Assembly (NCBI GenBank): GCA_902362455.1
Contig: CABIWJ010000001.1
Location: 186,001 to 250,000 of the forward strand
Reading direction: 5' to 3'
Length of the DNA stretch: 64,000 nt
Source of the DNA: Eubacteriaceae bacterium
GTDB lineage: Bacteria > Bacillota > Clostridia > Lachnospirales > Lachnospiraceae
Shown: positions 31,560 through 40,034 of the stretch, piece after piece
Position numbering within the stretch: the stretch's first letter is position 1
Layout of the letters: every line of letters starts with the position of its first letter
The notes under the pieces: model-generated
The model's input: only the letters and a program-made list of their open reading frames with translations
The model's database searches: none
What the model was told of the DNA's origin: nothing
Made by a program: the position numbers and the translations under genes

Positions 31560-32770
31560 TATGCAGTCTCCTTTTCCATTAACATATAGTAGAATTTCTC
31601 TAATTCTTCTGCATTCATAAGAACGGGAACAGGGTAAAGAGGATTAGCTTCTTTATCAGCATATTTTGATAATTCAGGAATGTCCTCTTTTCTTATTTCA
31701 CTAAAAGTATCACCAATATTAAAATATTTTTTCATATCCTTAATAGCATCGATGAATTTATGTGCTGCAGTTTCGTAATCATCTGTTTCAGCAGCAATAC
31801 CTGAATAAACTGCGAGTTCATAGAGCTTTTTATAAACGGAAGAACCATAATCTTCTAATACAAATGGAAGCAAGGTTGCATTTGCAAGACCATGCGGAAT
31901 ATTATATCTGCCACCTAGAGAATGAGCGACTGCGTGAACATAACCTACATATGATTTAGTAAATGCACAGCCGGCGTAGAAAGAGGCTTTAAGCATATTT
32001 TTTCGTGCTTCGATATCTGTACCATTATCATATGCCTTGTAAATATTTTCAAATATTAATTTAGTAGCACGAAGTGCATTTTTCCGGGTTGATTTAGTTG
32101 TTGAGCCACCGATATATGCTTCAACTGCGTGGGTAAGTGCATCCATACCTGTTGTGGCGGTAAGAGATGGTGGGAGACTTACCGTAACCTTAGGGTCTAA
32201 TACGGCATAAGCGGGTATTAATGGAAAATCATTTATGGCGTATTTATGTCTTGTATTGGCATCGGTTATTACTGCGGCAAGCGTTGTTTCACTGCCTGTT
32301 CCTGCCGTTGTAGGAATTGCAATTAATAAAGGAAGCTTTTTATGAACTTTTAATATACCTTTCATTTTTGCAAGAGATTGTTTAGGTTTGGCAATTCTTG
32401 CCCCGACAGCTTTAGCACAGTCGATACTTGAGCCTCCACCAAAACCTATGATTGCACTGCAATTATTATCTATATAAAGCTGCCTTGCCTCTTCAACATT
32501 AGTAGTGGTTGGATTGGCAACGGTCTTATCATAGATGAAATAATTAATGTTATGATGTTCAAAATGCATAATCATTCTGTCTAAAAGTCCGAATTTACGG
32601 ATGCCCTCGTCTGTAATAATTAGTATATTATTGATATTTTTCTTTTCAAATAAGCCTGTTAATTTAGATGTGCTATAAAAGATTTCCGGACATCTGTAAG
32701 GCATAAATGGAATGGCTATTTTAAAACATTTCTGAAAAATTCTGCAATATGCAGCTTTAAATTTATTCAT
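31559..32770 (-). CDS. Iron-containing alcohol dehydrogenase
   Basis: 403 residues. The NAD-binding part has FGGGSSIDCAKAVG, and the metal site is spread over GMDALTHAVEAYIGG and VHAVAHSLGGRYNIPHGLAN, with the conserved Asp and His residues of group III dehydrogenases. It overlaps the MarR-type gene by 8 bp and the ALDH gene by 1 bp, so the three form one tightly coupled operon. Substrate unknown; butanol-type or longer alcohols are common. Confidence 0.95.
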   Translation of the reverse strand: MNKFKAAYCRIFQKCFKIAIPFMPYRCPEIFYSTSKLTGLFEKKNINNILIITDEGIRKFGLLDRMIMHFEHHNINYFIYDKTVANPTTTNVEEARQLYIDNNCSAIIGFGGGSSIDCAKAVGARIAKPKQSLAKMKGILKVHKKLPLLIAIPTTAGTGSETTLAAVITDANTRHKYAINDFPLIPAYAVLDPKVTVSLPPSLTATTGMDALTHAVEAYIGGSTTKSTRKNALRATKLIFENIYKAYDNGTDIEARKNMLKASFYAGCAFTKSYVGYVHAVAHSLGGRYNIPHGLANATLLPFVLEDYGSSVYKKLYELAVYSGIAAETDDYETAAHKFIDAIKDMKKYFNIGDTFSEIRKEDIPELSKYADKEANPLYPVPVLMNAEELEKFYYMLMEKETA

Positions 32771-33239
32771 TGTCAGAGTTCCTTTCTAATTCATAATAAT
32801 ATTTTTCTAAGTTTTCTGAAATGGTCGTAAGCACAGAGTAGAAAATAGTCCGGTTTTTATCGGAAATGTCTGAACCACCAAATGTAACTGCATTTACAAT
32901 GGAAGTGTTGACTTTCTTAGCATAGGACAGACCTTTGTCCGTTAATGTTACCTTGGCACGATATTTACGTTTATCTGCAGCTTCTGTATCAGAAATATAT
33001 TGTACAAAATCTTTTTCAAAAAGTTCGGAAAGGGCCCTTGAGATTCCAGCCTTATCCTCCTTGGCAAGCAGGCAGATTTCAGAAGCTGTAAGCCCCTCAG
33101 GGGTATTGTTAAGTAAATTCATACATGTAACGTGAGTTCCCTTAAGTCCTATTTTGTTCATTTCATATTTCTTGATTTTCTGTATGCTTTTGTATATAGA
33201 TGCTATGTCTGTTGTAAATGTTTCGAATCTGTCAGTCAT
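32763..33239 (-). CDS. MarR-family transcriptional regulator
   Basis: The ATG at 33239 is preceded by GGAGGT, so the four upstream codons are excluded. The 158-residue product has the winged-helix core GLTASEICLLAKEDKAGISR followed by ALSELFEKDFVQYIS and the wing KRKYRAKVTLTDKG. It is the first gene of the alcohol/aldehyde dehydrogenase operon and most likely represses it through the two palindromes that overlap the -35 boxes upstream. Confidence 0.93.
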   Translation of the reverse strand: MTDRFETFTTDIASIYKSIQKIKKYEMNKIGLKGTHVTCMNLLNNTPEGLTASEICLLAKEDKAGISRALSELFEKDFVQYISDTEAADKRKYRAKVTLTDKGLSYAKKVNTSIVNAVTFGGSDISDKNRTIFYSVLTTISENLEKYYYELERNSDNE

Positions 33240-33350
33240 ATATACCTCCATTCTGCATGTGTGGTGCTAAAAACTAGCTTAAAACAAGCAGCATGCACAC
33301 AAAATAATTGTCTAAACATAATTCTGTTTGAGTTATAAAGTTTAAATTTA

Positions 33351-33382
33351 ATTATATAAATATAGATGTTGAGTGGTCAACA
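33351..33382 (-). promoter_or_regulatory. Proximal promoter with MarR-type operator
   Basis: Minus strand: TTGACC (33380-33375), 18 bp, TATAAT (33356-33351). The -35 lies inside the palindrome TGTTGA-GTGG-TCAACA (33367-33382). Confidence 0.75.
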
Positions 33383-33388
33383 AGTTGA

Positions 33389-33420
33389 AGTATAACAATA
33401 AAATGTTGAGTAGTCAACAT
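33389..33420 (-). promoter_or_regulatory. Distal promoter with MarR-type operator
   Basis: Minus strand: TTGACT (33417-33412), 17 bp, TATACT (33394-33389). The -35 lies inside the palindrome ATGTTGA-GTAG-TCAACAT (33403-33420), 37 bp from the first palindrome. Confidence 0.75.
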
Positions 33421-33635
33421 CTAAAATAAATATTAATAGGTGTTTCTGATATGTCTTTTAGATTTTTTAAGAAACTGTTTATGAATAGTTTAGCTTTACC
33501 TGAGATAATGAATAATGTCGAATGGTGTAATTATCTATCATATCATTCGACATTGAAAATAGAAATATCATAGAACAAATTTATTCATAAAATTTATTTA
33601 TGAGAGCTATCTATGAAATGGAGAACGAATTTAAG
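33421..33635 (+). other. Leader region of the Dlt-like operon with hairpin and a 40-codon frame
   Basis: AATGTCGAATG (33514-33524) pairs perfectly with CATTCGACATT (33544-33554). A frame at 33451-33573 with a weak AGGTG site codes for MSFRFFKKLFMNSLALPEIM and 20 more residues. It sits where dltX sits in dlt operons, but it has no clear membrane segment, so that identity is not claimed. Confidence 0.35.
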
Positions 33636-35156
33636 ATGAATAATATTTTAGAAATACTAGAAGAAACTGTTAAGAATCATTCAGAGAAAATTGCAGTTGA
33701 TGATGGAGAAGAAACTCTTAAATGGAGAGAGTTATTAGAATTATCCAGACGATATGGTACAACATTTGCAAGGAAAACGGATAGAAATAAGCCGGTTGCC
33801 ATATTAATGGAGAAGAGTGCTAAGACGTTATCTGTAATGTTTGGTGTCGTATATGCGGGCTGCTTTTATGTGATGATAGACCCGTCACAGCCGGCAGAAA
33901 GGCTGCAGCAGATACTAAGTGTATTAAGCCCGGAACTTGTAATTACCAAGTCAGAATTTATGGGATTACTTAAAGAAGCAGATTACGAAAAAGAAATATA
34001 TTTAGCAGATGAAGTTATACATACAGGAATTGATGAAGAATTACTTACAGGAATTAGAAAAGAAAGCAAAATTACGGATTTATTATATGGAATTTTCACT
34101 TCGGGTTCAACAGGTATACCAAAGGGAATTGTGGTAAGTCAGAAAGCAGTTGTAGATTTTATATCGCATTTCGTAGAAATATTCAGAATAAATGAAGAGG
34201 ATAGAATAGGTAATCAGGCACCATTTGATTTCGATGTGTCGGTTAAAGATATCTATTCGGCAGTAATGACAGGGGCTGCTTTAGTGCTTGTTCCTAAGAA
34301 ATTATTCTGCTCTCCAGCAATACTTCTTGATTATCTATGCGATAAGAAAGTTACGAATCTGACCTGGGCAGTATCAGCACTTACGCTTATTTCATCACTA
34401 AAAGGACTTAGTTATAAAGTACCAAAGGATGTTAAAAGAGTAATGTTTAGCGGAGAAGTAATGCCGGTAAAACAATTGAGATTATGGCAGGAGGCATTAC
34501 CAGAAGCTAAATTCGTCAATTTATACGGACCATCAGAGATTACCTGCAACTGTACATATTTTAATATAGGAAGAATGTATGAAGACAATGAGAAGATACC
34601 TATTGGCAAGGCATTTCCGGGCAGAGAGGTATTTCTAATGGACGATAATAATTCAATAATTAATGAAAGAGATAAAGTTGGAGAAATATGTGTAACAGGC
34701 GAATCATTATCCGAGGGCTACTATAATAATCCTAAGGAGACAGAGAAACGCTTTATTATGTATCCTCTGCATAATGACGAGGTTGTGAGGTGCTATAGAA
34801 CAGGTGACTTAGGTTACTATGGTGAAGATGGCGGGCTATATTTCTCAGGAAGATGTGATTTCCAGATAAAGCATATGGGACACAGAATTGAATTAGAAGA
34901 AATTGAAAGAGCGATTAACCGTATAGATGAAGTGGATAAAAGCGTATGCCTGATGGATTATAAGCACAATTATCTGGTGGCATTTTATCAGGGAAATGCT
35001 ATGACAGAGGATATTCACAGGGAATTGAAGCGAAGTATTCCAGCATATATGATTCCTAGAAAATTAGTACAGACAGAAGTATTTCCACTTAATAAAAATG
35101 GCAAGACAGACAGAAAGTATTTTATGGATATTATAGATAAGAGAAAGAGAGCTTAA
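33636..35156 (+). CDS. DltA-like amino acid adenylating ligase
   Basis: 506 residues from the ATG at 33636, which has GGAGAA in front and a family-like start (MNNILEILEETVKNHSEKIA); frames up to 33600 are possible. The AMP-binding motifs are FTSGSTGIPKG, NLYGPSEITCNCTYF, YRTGDLGYY and the C-terminal NKNGKTDRKYF with the catalytic Lys. In DltA the motif FCGEVLP carries a Cys near the D-Ala site; here it is FSGEVMP. The enzyme should activate an amino acid and load it on the carrier encoded at 36439. It is the first gene of a five-gene Dlt-like set. Confidence 0.9.
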   Translation: MNNILEILEETVKNHSEKIAVDDGEETLKWRELLELSRRYGTTFARKTDRNKPVAILMEKSAKTLSVMFGVVYAGCFYVMIDPSQPAERLQQILSVLSPELVITKSEFMGLLKEADYEKEIYLADEVIHTGIDEELLTGIRKESKITDLLYGIFTSGSTGIPKGIVVSQKAVVDFISHFVEIFRINEEDRIGNQAPFDFDVSVKDIYSAVMTGAALVLVPKKLFCSPAILLDYLCDKKVTNLTWAVSALTLISSLKGLSYKVPKDVKRVMFSGEVMPVKQLRLWQEALPEAKFVNLYGPSEITCNCTYFNIGRMYEDNEKIPIGKAFPGREVFLMDDNNSIINERDKVGEICVTGESLSEGYYNNPKETEKRFIMYPLHNDEVVRCYRTGDLGYYGEDGGLYFSGRCDFQIKHMGHRIELEEIERAINRIDEVDKSVCLMDYKHNYLVAFYQGNAMTEDIHRELKRSIPAYMIPRKLVQTEVFPLNKNGKTDRKYFMDIIDKRKRA

Positions 35157-36410
35157 ATGAATATAGATGAATTAGAAAATATTGCTGCAAATTGTAAAGC
35201 ACCTATGTATATATTTGATTCTGATATAGTTACTGATACGGTAGAAATGTTTAGAAGAAATCTGAATACAGCTTCGAAAGCCGATATTAATCTGTGTTAT
35301 GCGATGAAAGCTAATCCGTTCTTAGTAAGTATAATGAATGAATTAACAGACAGAATAGAAGTCTGTTCAATGGGTGAATTCAGAATATGCAGGAATAAGG
35401 AAATTACACCGGAGAAATTGTTGATTTCAGGTGTTATGAAAGACAGACAGGATATATATGAGATACTTGATTGTTATGGTGAAAGGTGCTTATATACAGC
35501 AGAATCGTTAATGCAGTATTCATATTTCAAAGAATGGTGCAAAGCTAATAAGAAAGCAGTTAATGTATATCTGAGGCTTACAAGCGGTAACCAGTTTGGA
35601 ATGGATAAGCAGACAATCAGAAATATAATAATGGATCAAACAAATGAAAATTACAGACCCAATATTAGTGGTATACATTATTTCTCAGGAACGCAGAAAA
35701 AATCAATGAAGAAGATTAGAGATGAATTAACTTCATTACAGGAATTTATCTGTGAGTTAGAAGATACGACAGGTTACCATATTGATGAATTAGAATATGG
35801 ACCTGGTATTCCGGCTGCTTACTTCGAGGGACAGGACAATGCCTTGGAACAGCACATAAAAGAGGTTGCCGATGTTATTAATGAGATACAACCGGATTAT
35901 AAGATAACAATTGAGATGGGCAGGGCATTTGCAGCAGGCTGTGGATATTATATGACGGAAGTTAAAGATATAAAGCATAGCGGTGATAAGAATTATTGCA
36001 TTGTTAATGGTGGTATGCACCAGCTTAATTATGACGGACAGATAAGAGGCATGTATATGCCCCATATCAGACATATAAGAAGTGCAAGCGTAGAATATAA
36101 TGAAACAGACTTCGAAGAATCAGACACTAATAAGTTAGACCACAACGAATTAATGAACACTGAATCTGTGAATAACTGGACTATTTGTGGAGAACTATGT
36201 ACAGGTAATGATGTTCTTGTGCAGAAAATTGCAATAGATGATTTGAAAGCAGGTGATAGGTTTGTATTTGAAAATACAGGTGCATATTCGATGACAGAGG
36301 GAATGGCATTATTCTTAAGTCACGTATTACCTGCGATTGCCATATACAATAAGAAAGATGGAATAAAAATCATAAGAAAAGAAATGGAAACTTATAAATT
36401 AAATATGTAG
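35157..36410 (+). CDS. PLP-dependent decarboxylase, alanine-racemase fold (LysA/BtrK-like)
   Basis: 417 residues, start directly after the ligase stop. The PLP lysine is Lys51 in CYAMKANPF. Later motifs are IHYFSGTQ (family H-x-G), a Gly-rich ELEYGPGIP, EMGRAFAAGCGYY and WTICGELCTGNDVL with Cys348 as the conserved catalytic Cys of decarboxylases of this fold. Diaminopimelate, ornithine and arginine decarboxylases belong here, as does BtrK, which acts on glutamyl-ACP. Standard dlt operons have no such gene. The position between ligase and carrier suggests it acts on the loaded carrier. Its substrate is unknown. Confidence 0.88.
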   Translation: MNIDELENIAANCKAPMYIFDSDIVTDTVEMFRRNLNTASKADINLCYAMKANPFLVSIMNELTDRIEVCSMGEFRICRNKEITPEKLLISGVMKDRQDIYEILDCYGERCLYTAESLMQYSYFKEWCKANKKAVNVYLRLTSGNQFGMDKQTIRNIIMDQTNENYRPNISGIHYFSGTQKKSMKKIRDELTSLQEFICELEDTTGYHIDELEYGPGIPAAYFEGQDNALEQHIKEVADVINEIQPDYKITIEMGRAFAAGCGYYMTEVKDIKHSGDKNYCIVNGGMHQLNYDGQIRGMYMPHIRHIRSASVEYNETDFEESDTNKLDHNELMNTESVNNWTICGELCTGNDVLVQKIAIDDLKAGDRFVFENTGAYSMTEGMALFLSHVLPAIAIYNKKDGIKIIRKEMETYKLNM

Positions 36411-36438
36411 ATTAAAGTGAAAAATGGAGGATTAAGAA

Positions 36439-36666
36439 ATGAATGAATTACTTGAGATTTTAAATGATATTGATGACAGTATAGATTGGGAAAATGAGGA
36501 GGGATTAATAGACAGGCATCTCTTAGATTCATTTGGTGTAATTACACTTGTATCGGAATTAGAAGATACATTTTTAATAGAAGTGGAAGCATCTGAAATT
36601 GTACCTGATAATTTTAATTCAGTACAGGCAATGTGGAAAATGATTACTAGATTACAGGAAGAATAA
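36439..36666 (+). CDS. Acyl carrier protein (DltC-like)
   Basis: A 75-residue acidic protein with the phosphopantetheine site LLDSFGVITLVSELE; Ser31 is the attachment serine. Its GGAGG site is clear. It should carry the activated amino acid from the adenylating enzyme to the MBOAT protein encoded 10 bp downstream. Confidence 0.93.
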   Translation: MNELLEILNDIDDSIDWENEEGLIDRHLLDSFGVITLVSELEDTFLIEVEASEIVPDNFNSVQAMWKMITRLQEE

Positions 36667-36676
36667 AGGTGAAAAT

Positions 36677-38266
36677 ATGTCTTACAATTCAGCACTATAT
36701 CTGTTTATGTTTTTACCGCTTGTATTATTAATGTATCAGATAGTACCGAGAAGAATCAGACCACTTGTGTTATTGGCCGCGGGCTACACATTTTTCTATA
36801 TGATTAGCGGTAAATTACTTGTCTATCTGATTGGAACGACGATATTTGTACATTACATAGGCATATGGCTAGGATATCTCAAGAAGCAATGTCAGACAGA
36901 GCTTTTAAATGCATCTAAGGGTGAAAGTTCTAAGATTAAAAAGCTATATAAGAAAAGGGAAAAACACGTTTTAATTATTGGTATACTTGCTTTGCTTGCA
37001 GTATTAGTATATCTGAAATATTACAATTTTTTCGCCGGAAATATTAATATTCTTATTAAGAATATGGGTGGTCATTATGCATTTACCATTAGAAGGGTTT
37101 TACTTCCAATTGGAATATCATTCTACACATTACAGGCAATAAGTTATATGGCGGATGTGTATTGGGAGAAGATTAAACCAGAGGAAAATATATTAAAACT
37201 TGCATTGTTCTTAGGATTCTTTCCACAGATTATGGAGGGACCTATTAGTATGTATTCACAGACTTCAGATGACCTGTGGGCAGGCGAATCTCTTAAGATG
37301 AATAATCTGGCACAAGGTGGCATAAGGCTTGTGTGGGGATTATTTAAGAAGATGATTATAGCTGACAGACTTTTTATGCTGGTTACAGCATTATTTGATC
37401 ATTATGAGAAATATAGTGGTGCTTTAATAATTGTTGCTGCGATTGCATATACAACACAGCTATATATGGAATTCTCAGGATGTATGGACATCATAATCGG
37501 CAGTGGTAAAATGTTTGGAGTGACTCTTCCAGAGAACTTTAATCAGCCATTTGCCTCTAAAAATGCAGCAGAATTCTGGCGAAGATGGCATATGACTCTT
37601 GGTGTATGGTTTAAGACATATGTGTTCTATCCGGTGTCAGTTTCAGGAGTTGTTAAGAAATGGAATAAATTCAGTAAGAAGCATTTTAGTAAATATATTA
37701 CGAAATTAGGTGTATCTGCAATATGCTTATTTCCAGTATGGTTATTTAACGGTTTATGGCATGGTGCAGAATGGAATTACATATTCTATGGAATATATTA
37801 TTTTACAATATTGCTTATGGGAATAGCTATAGAGCCTGTCAGGGATTATATAATTAAGAAATTACATCTTAATGTAAATGCATTGTATTATAAAGTGCCT
37901 CAGACATTAAAGGCCTGGGTTATAATTTTCACAGGTGAGTTGTTCTTCAGAGCAAATGGATTGCGTGCAGGGTTTCATATGTTTGCGAGCATTTTTAAGA
38001 ATTTCAACATTCAAAATATATGGAATGGTACACTGTTGAAATTTGGTTTAGACAGAGCTGACTTTGCGGCAATTATATTTGGCTGTATTGTTGTGGCAGT
38101 AGTCGGATATATAAAGGAAAGGAACCTGTTAGGAGAGGGCGGACTCTGGAAAATGCGGCTGTCTGTGAGATGGGCAGTTTATTACGGACTGATTCTTTCA
38201 GTTATATTTTTAGGCGCATATGGAGTTGGTTATCAGCAGGTAGATTTGATTTATGCAGGATTTTAG
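36677..38266 (+). CDS. MBOAT-family acyltransferase (DltB/AlgI-like)
   Basis: 529 residues with about eleven membrane segments. Family motifs are LLPIGISFYTLQAISYMADVYW, QPFASKNAAEFWRRWHMTLG and FNGLWHGAEWNYIFYG with the catalytic His. In the Dlt pathway DltB takes the aminoacyl group from the carrier and moves it through the membrane. It overlaps the next gene by 14 bp. Confidence 0.93.
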   Translation: MSYNSALYLFMFLPLVLLMYQIVPRRIRPLVLLAAGYTFFYMISGKLLVYLIGTTIFVHYIGIWLGYLKKQCQTELLNASKGESSKIKKLYKKREKHVLIIGILALLAVLVYLKYYNFFAGNINILIKNMGGHYAFTIRRVLLPIGISFYTLQAISYMADVYWEKIKPEENILKLALFLGFFPQIMEGPISMYSQTSDDLWAGESLKMNNLAQGGIRLVWGLFKKMIIADRLFMLVTALFDHYEKYSGALIIVAAIAYTTQLYMEFSGCMDIIIGSGKMFGVTLPENFNQPFASKNAAEFWRRWHMTLGVWFKTYVFYPVSVSGVVKKWNKFSKKHFSKYITKLGVSAICLFPVWLFNGLWHGAEWNYIFYGIYYFTILLMGIAIEPVRDYIIKKLHLNVNALYYKVPQTLKAWVIIFTGELFFRANGLRAGFHMFASIFKNFNIQNIWNGTLLKFGLDRADFAAIIFGCIVVAVVGYIKERNLLGEGGLWKMRLSVRWAVYYGLILSVIFLGAYGVGYQQVDLIYAGF

Positions 38267-39272
38267 AAATATAATAAAGGACAAAAGAATAAGAGACTTA
38301 GGAAAATGTATTCTATTTTTTACAATACTTATAGCAATGATTGTCGGATTATCTATCGGACTTAATATGCTGTCAAGAAAAAATGATAATCTTACACAGA
38401 GCAGAAATAAGAGCCTGGTCCAGATTCAGAATGAGAAAGAAGATACAGTTGACTTATTAGTATTAGGCGATAGCTTAAGTTTCTGCTCATTTGCACCGAT
38501 GAGATTATGGAGTGAATATGGAATTACATCATTTGTGGGAGCACAGTCAGCACAGATGATTAATGAGTCATATTTTATGTTAAAGATTGCATTGAAAACA
38601 CAGAAACCTAAAGTAGTTATAATGGAGACGAATACTTTCTTCAGAGCTCAGGACAAGTTAGACGGAGCAGTCAAATTAATAACTAACGAATTTAACTATT
38701 ATTTACCAATATTCAGATTCCACAGCGTATGGAAACCACTTCTGTTTGGTATGGATTATGGCGAAGAAAACTATAAAGGCTTTATGATAAGAGATGCGAT
38801 TAATCCATATACAGGCGGTCAATATATGAATGAAACTACGGATAAGTGGGAAATATCTGACGGTGTTAAATTATATGTGGACAGAATTAATGCTCTATGT
38901 AAGGAAAAAGGAATAAAGCTTATCTTAGTAAGTACACCATCGCCTAAGAACTGTAATTATCAGAAACATAATGCGATAATGGAATATGCTAAGGATAATT
39001 CACTTACATATATTGATATGAATCTTATGTTAGACGAGTTAGGAATAGACTGGAGTTTAGACAGTCTTGATAAAGGTGACCATCTTAACTTATCAGGTGC
39101 ATATAAAGTTTCAGATTATATTGGAAAATATCTGAGAGACAATTATAATATATCTGACCACCGTACAGATGAGGCTTATAAAAAATGGGAAAAAACTTCG
39201 GAAAAATATGAAAGTGCAGCCTTAAATAAATTAAATGCAATGGAAGAACAGTGGAAACAAAGTAAGAGTTAA
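38253..39272 (+). CDS. SGNH-hydrolase-like membrane-anchored protein (DltD-like role)
   Basis: 339 residues with one N-terminal membrane segment (CILFFTILIAMIVGLSIGLN) and an extracytoplasmic domain. Block I is LLVLGDSLSFCSF with the nucleophile serine, and the Asp-His pair is in DKGDHLNLSGAYKVSDYIG. DltD and AlgJ/X-like proteins have this build and act in the outside transfer step. It is the last structural gene of the set. Confidence 0.88.
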   Translation: MQDFRNIIKDKRIRDLGKCILFFTILIAMIVGLSIGLNMLSRKNDNLTQSRNKSLVQIQNEKEDTVDLLVLGDSLSFCSFAPMRLWSEYGITSFVGAQSAQMINESYFMLKIALKTQKPKVVIMETNTFFRAQDKLDGAVKLITNEFNYYLPIFRFHSVWKPLLFGMDYGEENYKGFMIRDAINPYTGGQYMNETTDKWEISDGVKLYVDRINALCKEKGIKLILVSTPSPKNCNYQKHNAIMEYAKDNSLTYIDMNLMLDELGIDWSLDSLDKGDHLNLSGAYKVSDYIGKYLRDNYNISDHRTDEAYKKWEKTSEKYESAALNKLNAMEEQWKQSKS

Positions 39273-39311
39273 GAAAATATATACAGGCAGATACAGGAGG
39301 TGGTGCAGGAT

Positions 39312-40034
39312 ATGAGTAAAGAACATATTCTAATTATTGAAGATGATGAAGATATCAGAGAGGGTGTTCGCATTCTGTTAGAAAGTGAGAATTATATTGT
39401 AACAGAAGCAGAGAATGGGAGAAAAGGATTAGAAGCATTAAATGATACAATGGATTTAGTAATCCTTGATATTATGATGCCCGGAATATCGGGCTTACGA
39501 ACCTGCGAGGAGATTCGTAAAATGTCTAATGTACCAGTTCTTTTTCTTACTGCCAAGGCACAGGAATCAGATAAACTTATCGGTTTAATGGCAGGTGGAG
39601 ATGATTATCTTGCAAAACCTTTTTCATATGCAGAATTATTAGGAAGAGTAAAGGCGCTTCTACGCAGATATAAAGTATATATGGGTAAAAATTCCGTTAG
39701 TGAAGACAGAGAAGAGAATGCAGAATACATTGATATTGCTAACATAAGGATAAATCAGGAATTTAACGAAGTATATGTAAATGGTGTAGAAAAGGAAATG
39801 TCTGACATTGAATATAATATTCTATTGTTAATGATGCAACATCCAAGGAAGATTTTTTCGGCAAAAAATCTCTATGAAAGTGTATGGGATGAACCTTATT
39901 TCTATTCATGCAACAGTACCATTATGGTTCACATAAGAAAACTGCGTGTTAAGATAGAAGCTGACCCAAAGAATCCGCAGTATATAAAAACTGTATGGGG
40001 AAAGGGGTACAGATTCGATGCGTGCAACGAATAA
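39312..40034 (+). CDS. OmpR-type response regulator
   Basis: 240 residues from the ATG at 39312, with AGGAGG ahead; two GTG codons further upstream are less likely. The receiver has IIEDDED and LVILDIMMPG (phospho-acceptor Asp), and the winged-helix domain ends in YIKTVWGKGYRFD. It overlaps the kinase gene by 17 bp and follows the Dlt-like genes by 39 bp, so it may control envelope modification. Confidence 0.95.
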   Translation: MSKEHILIIEDDEDIREGVRILLESENYIVTEAENGRKGLEALNDTMDLVILDIMMPGISGLRTCEEIRKMSNVPVLFLTAKAQESDKLIGLMAGGDDYLAKPFSYAELLGRVKALLRRYKVYMGKNSVSEDREENAEYIDIANIRINQEFNEVYVNGVEKEMSDIEYNILLLMMQHPRKIFSAKNLYESVWDEPYFYSCNSTIMVHIRKLRVKIEADPKNPQYIKTVWGKGYRFDACNE

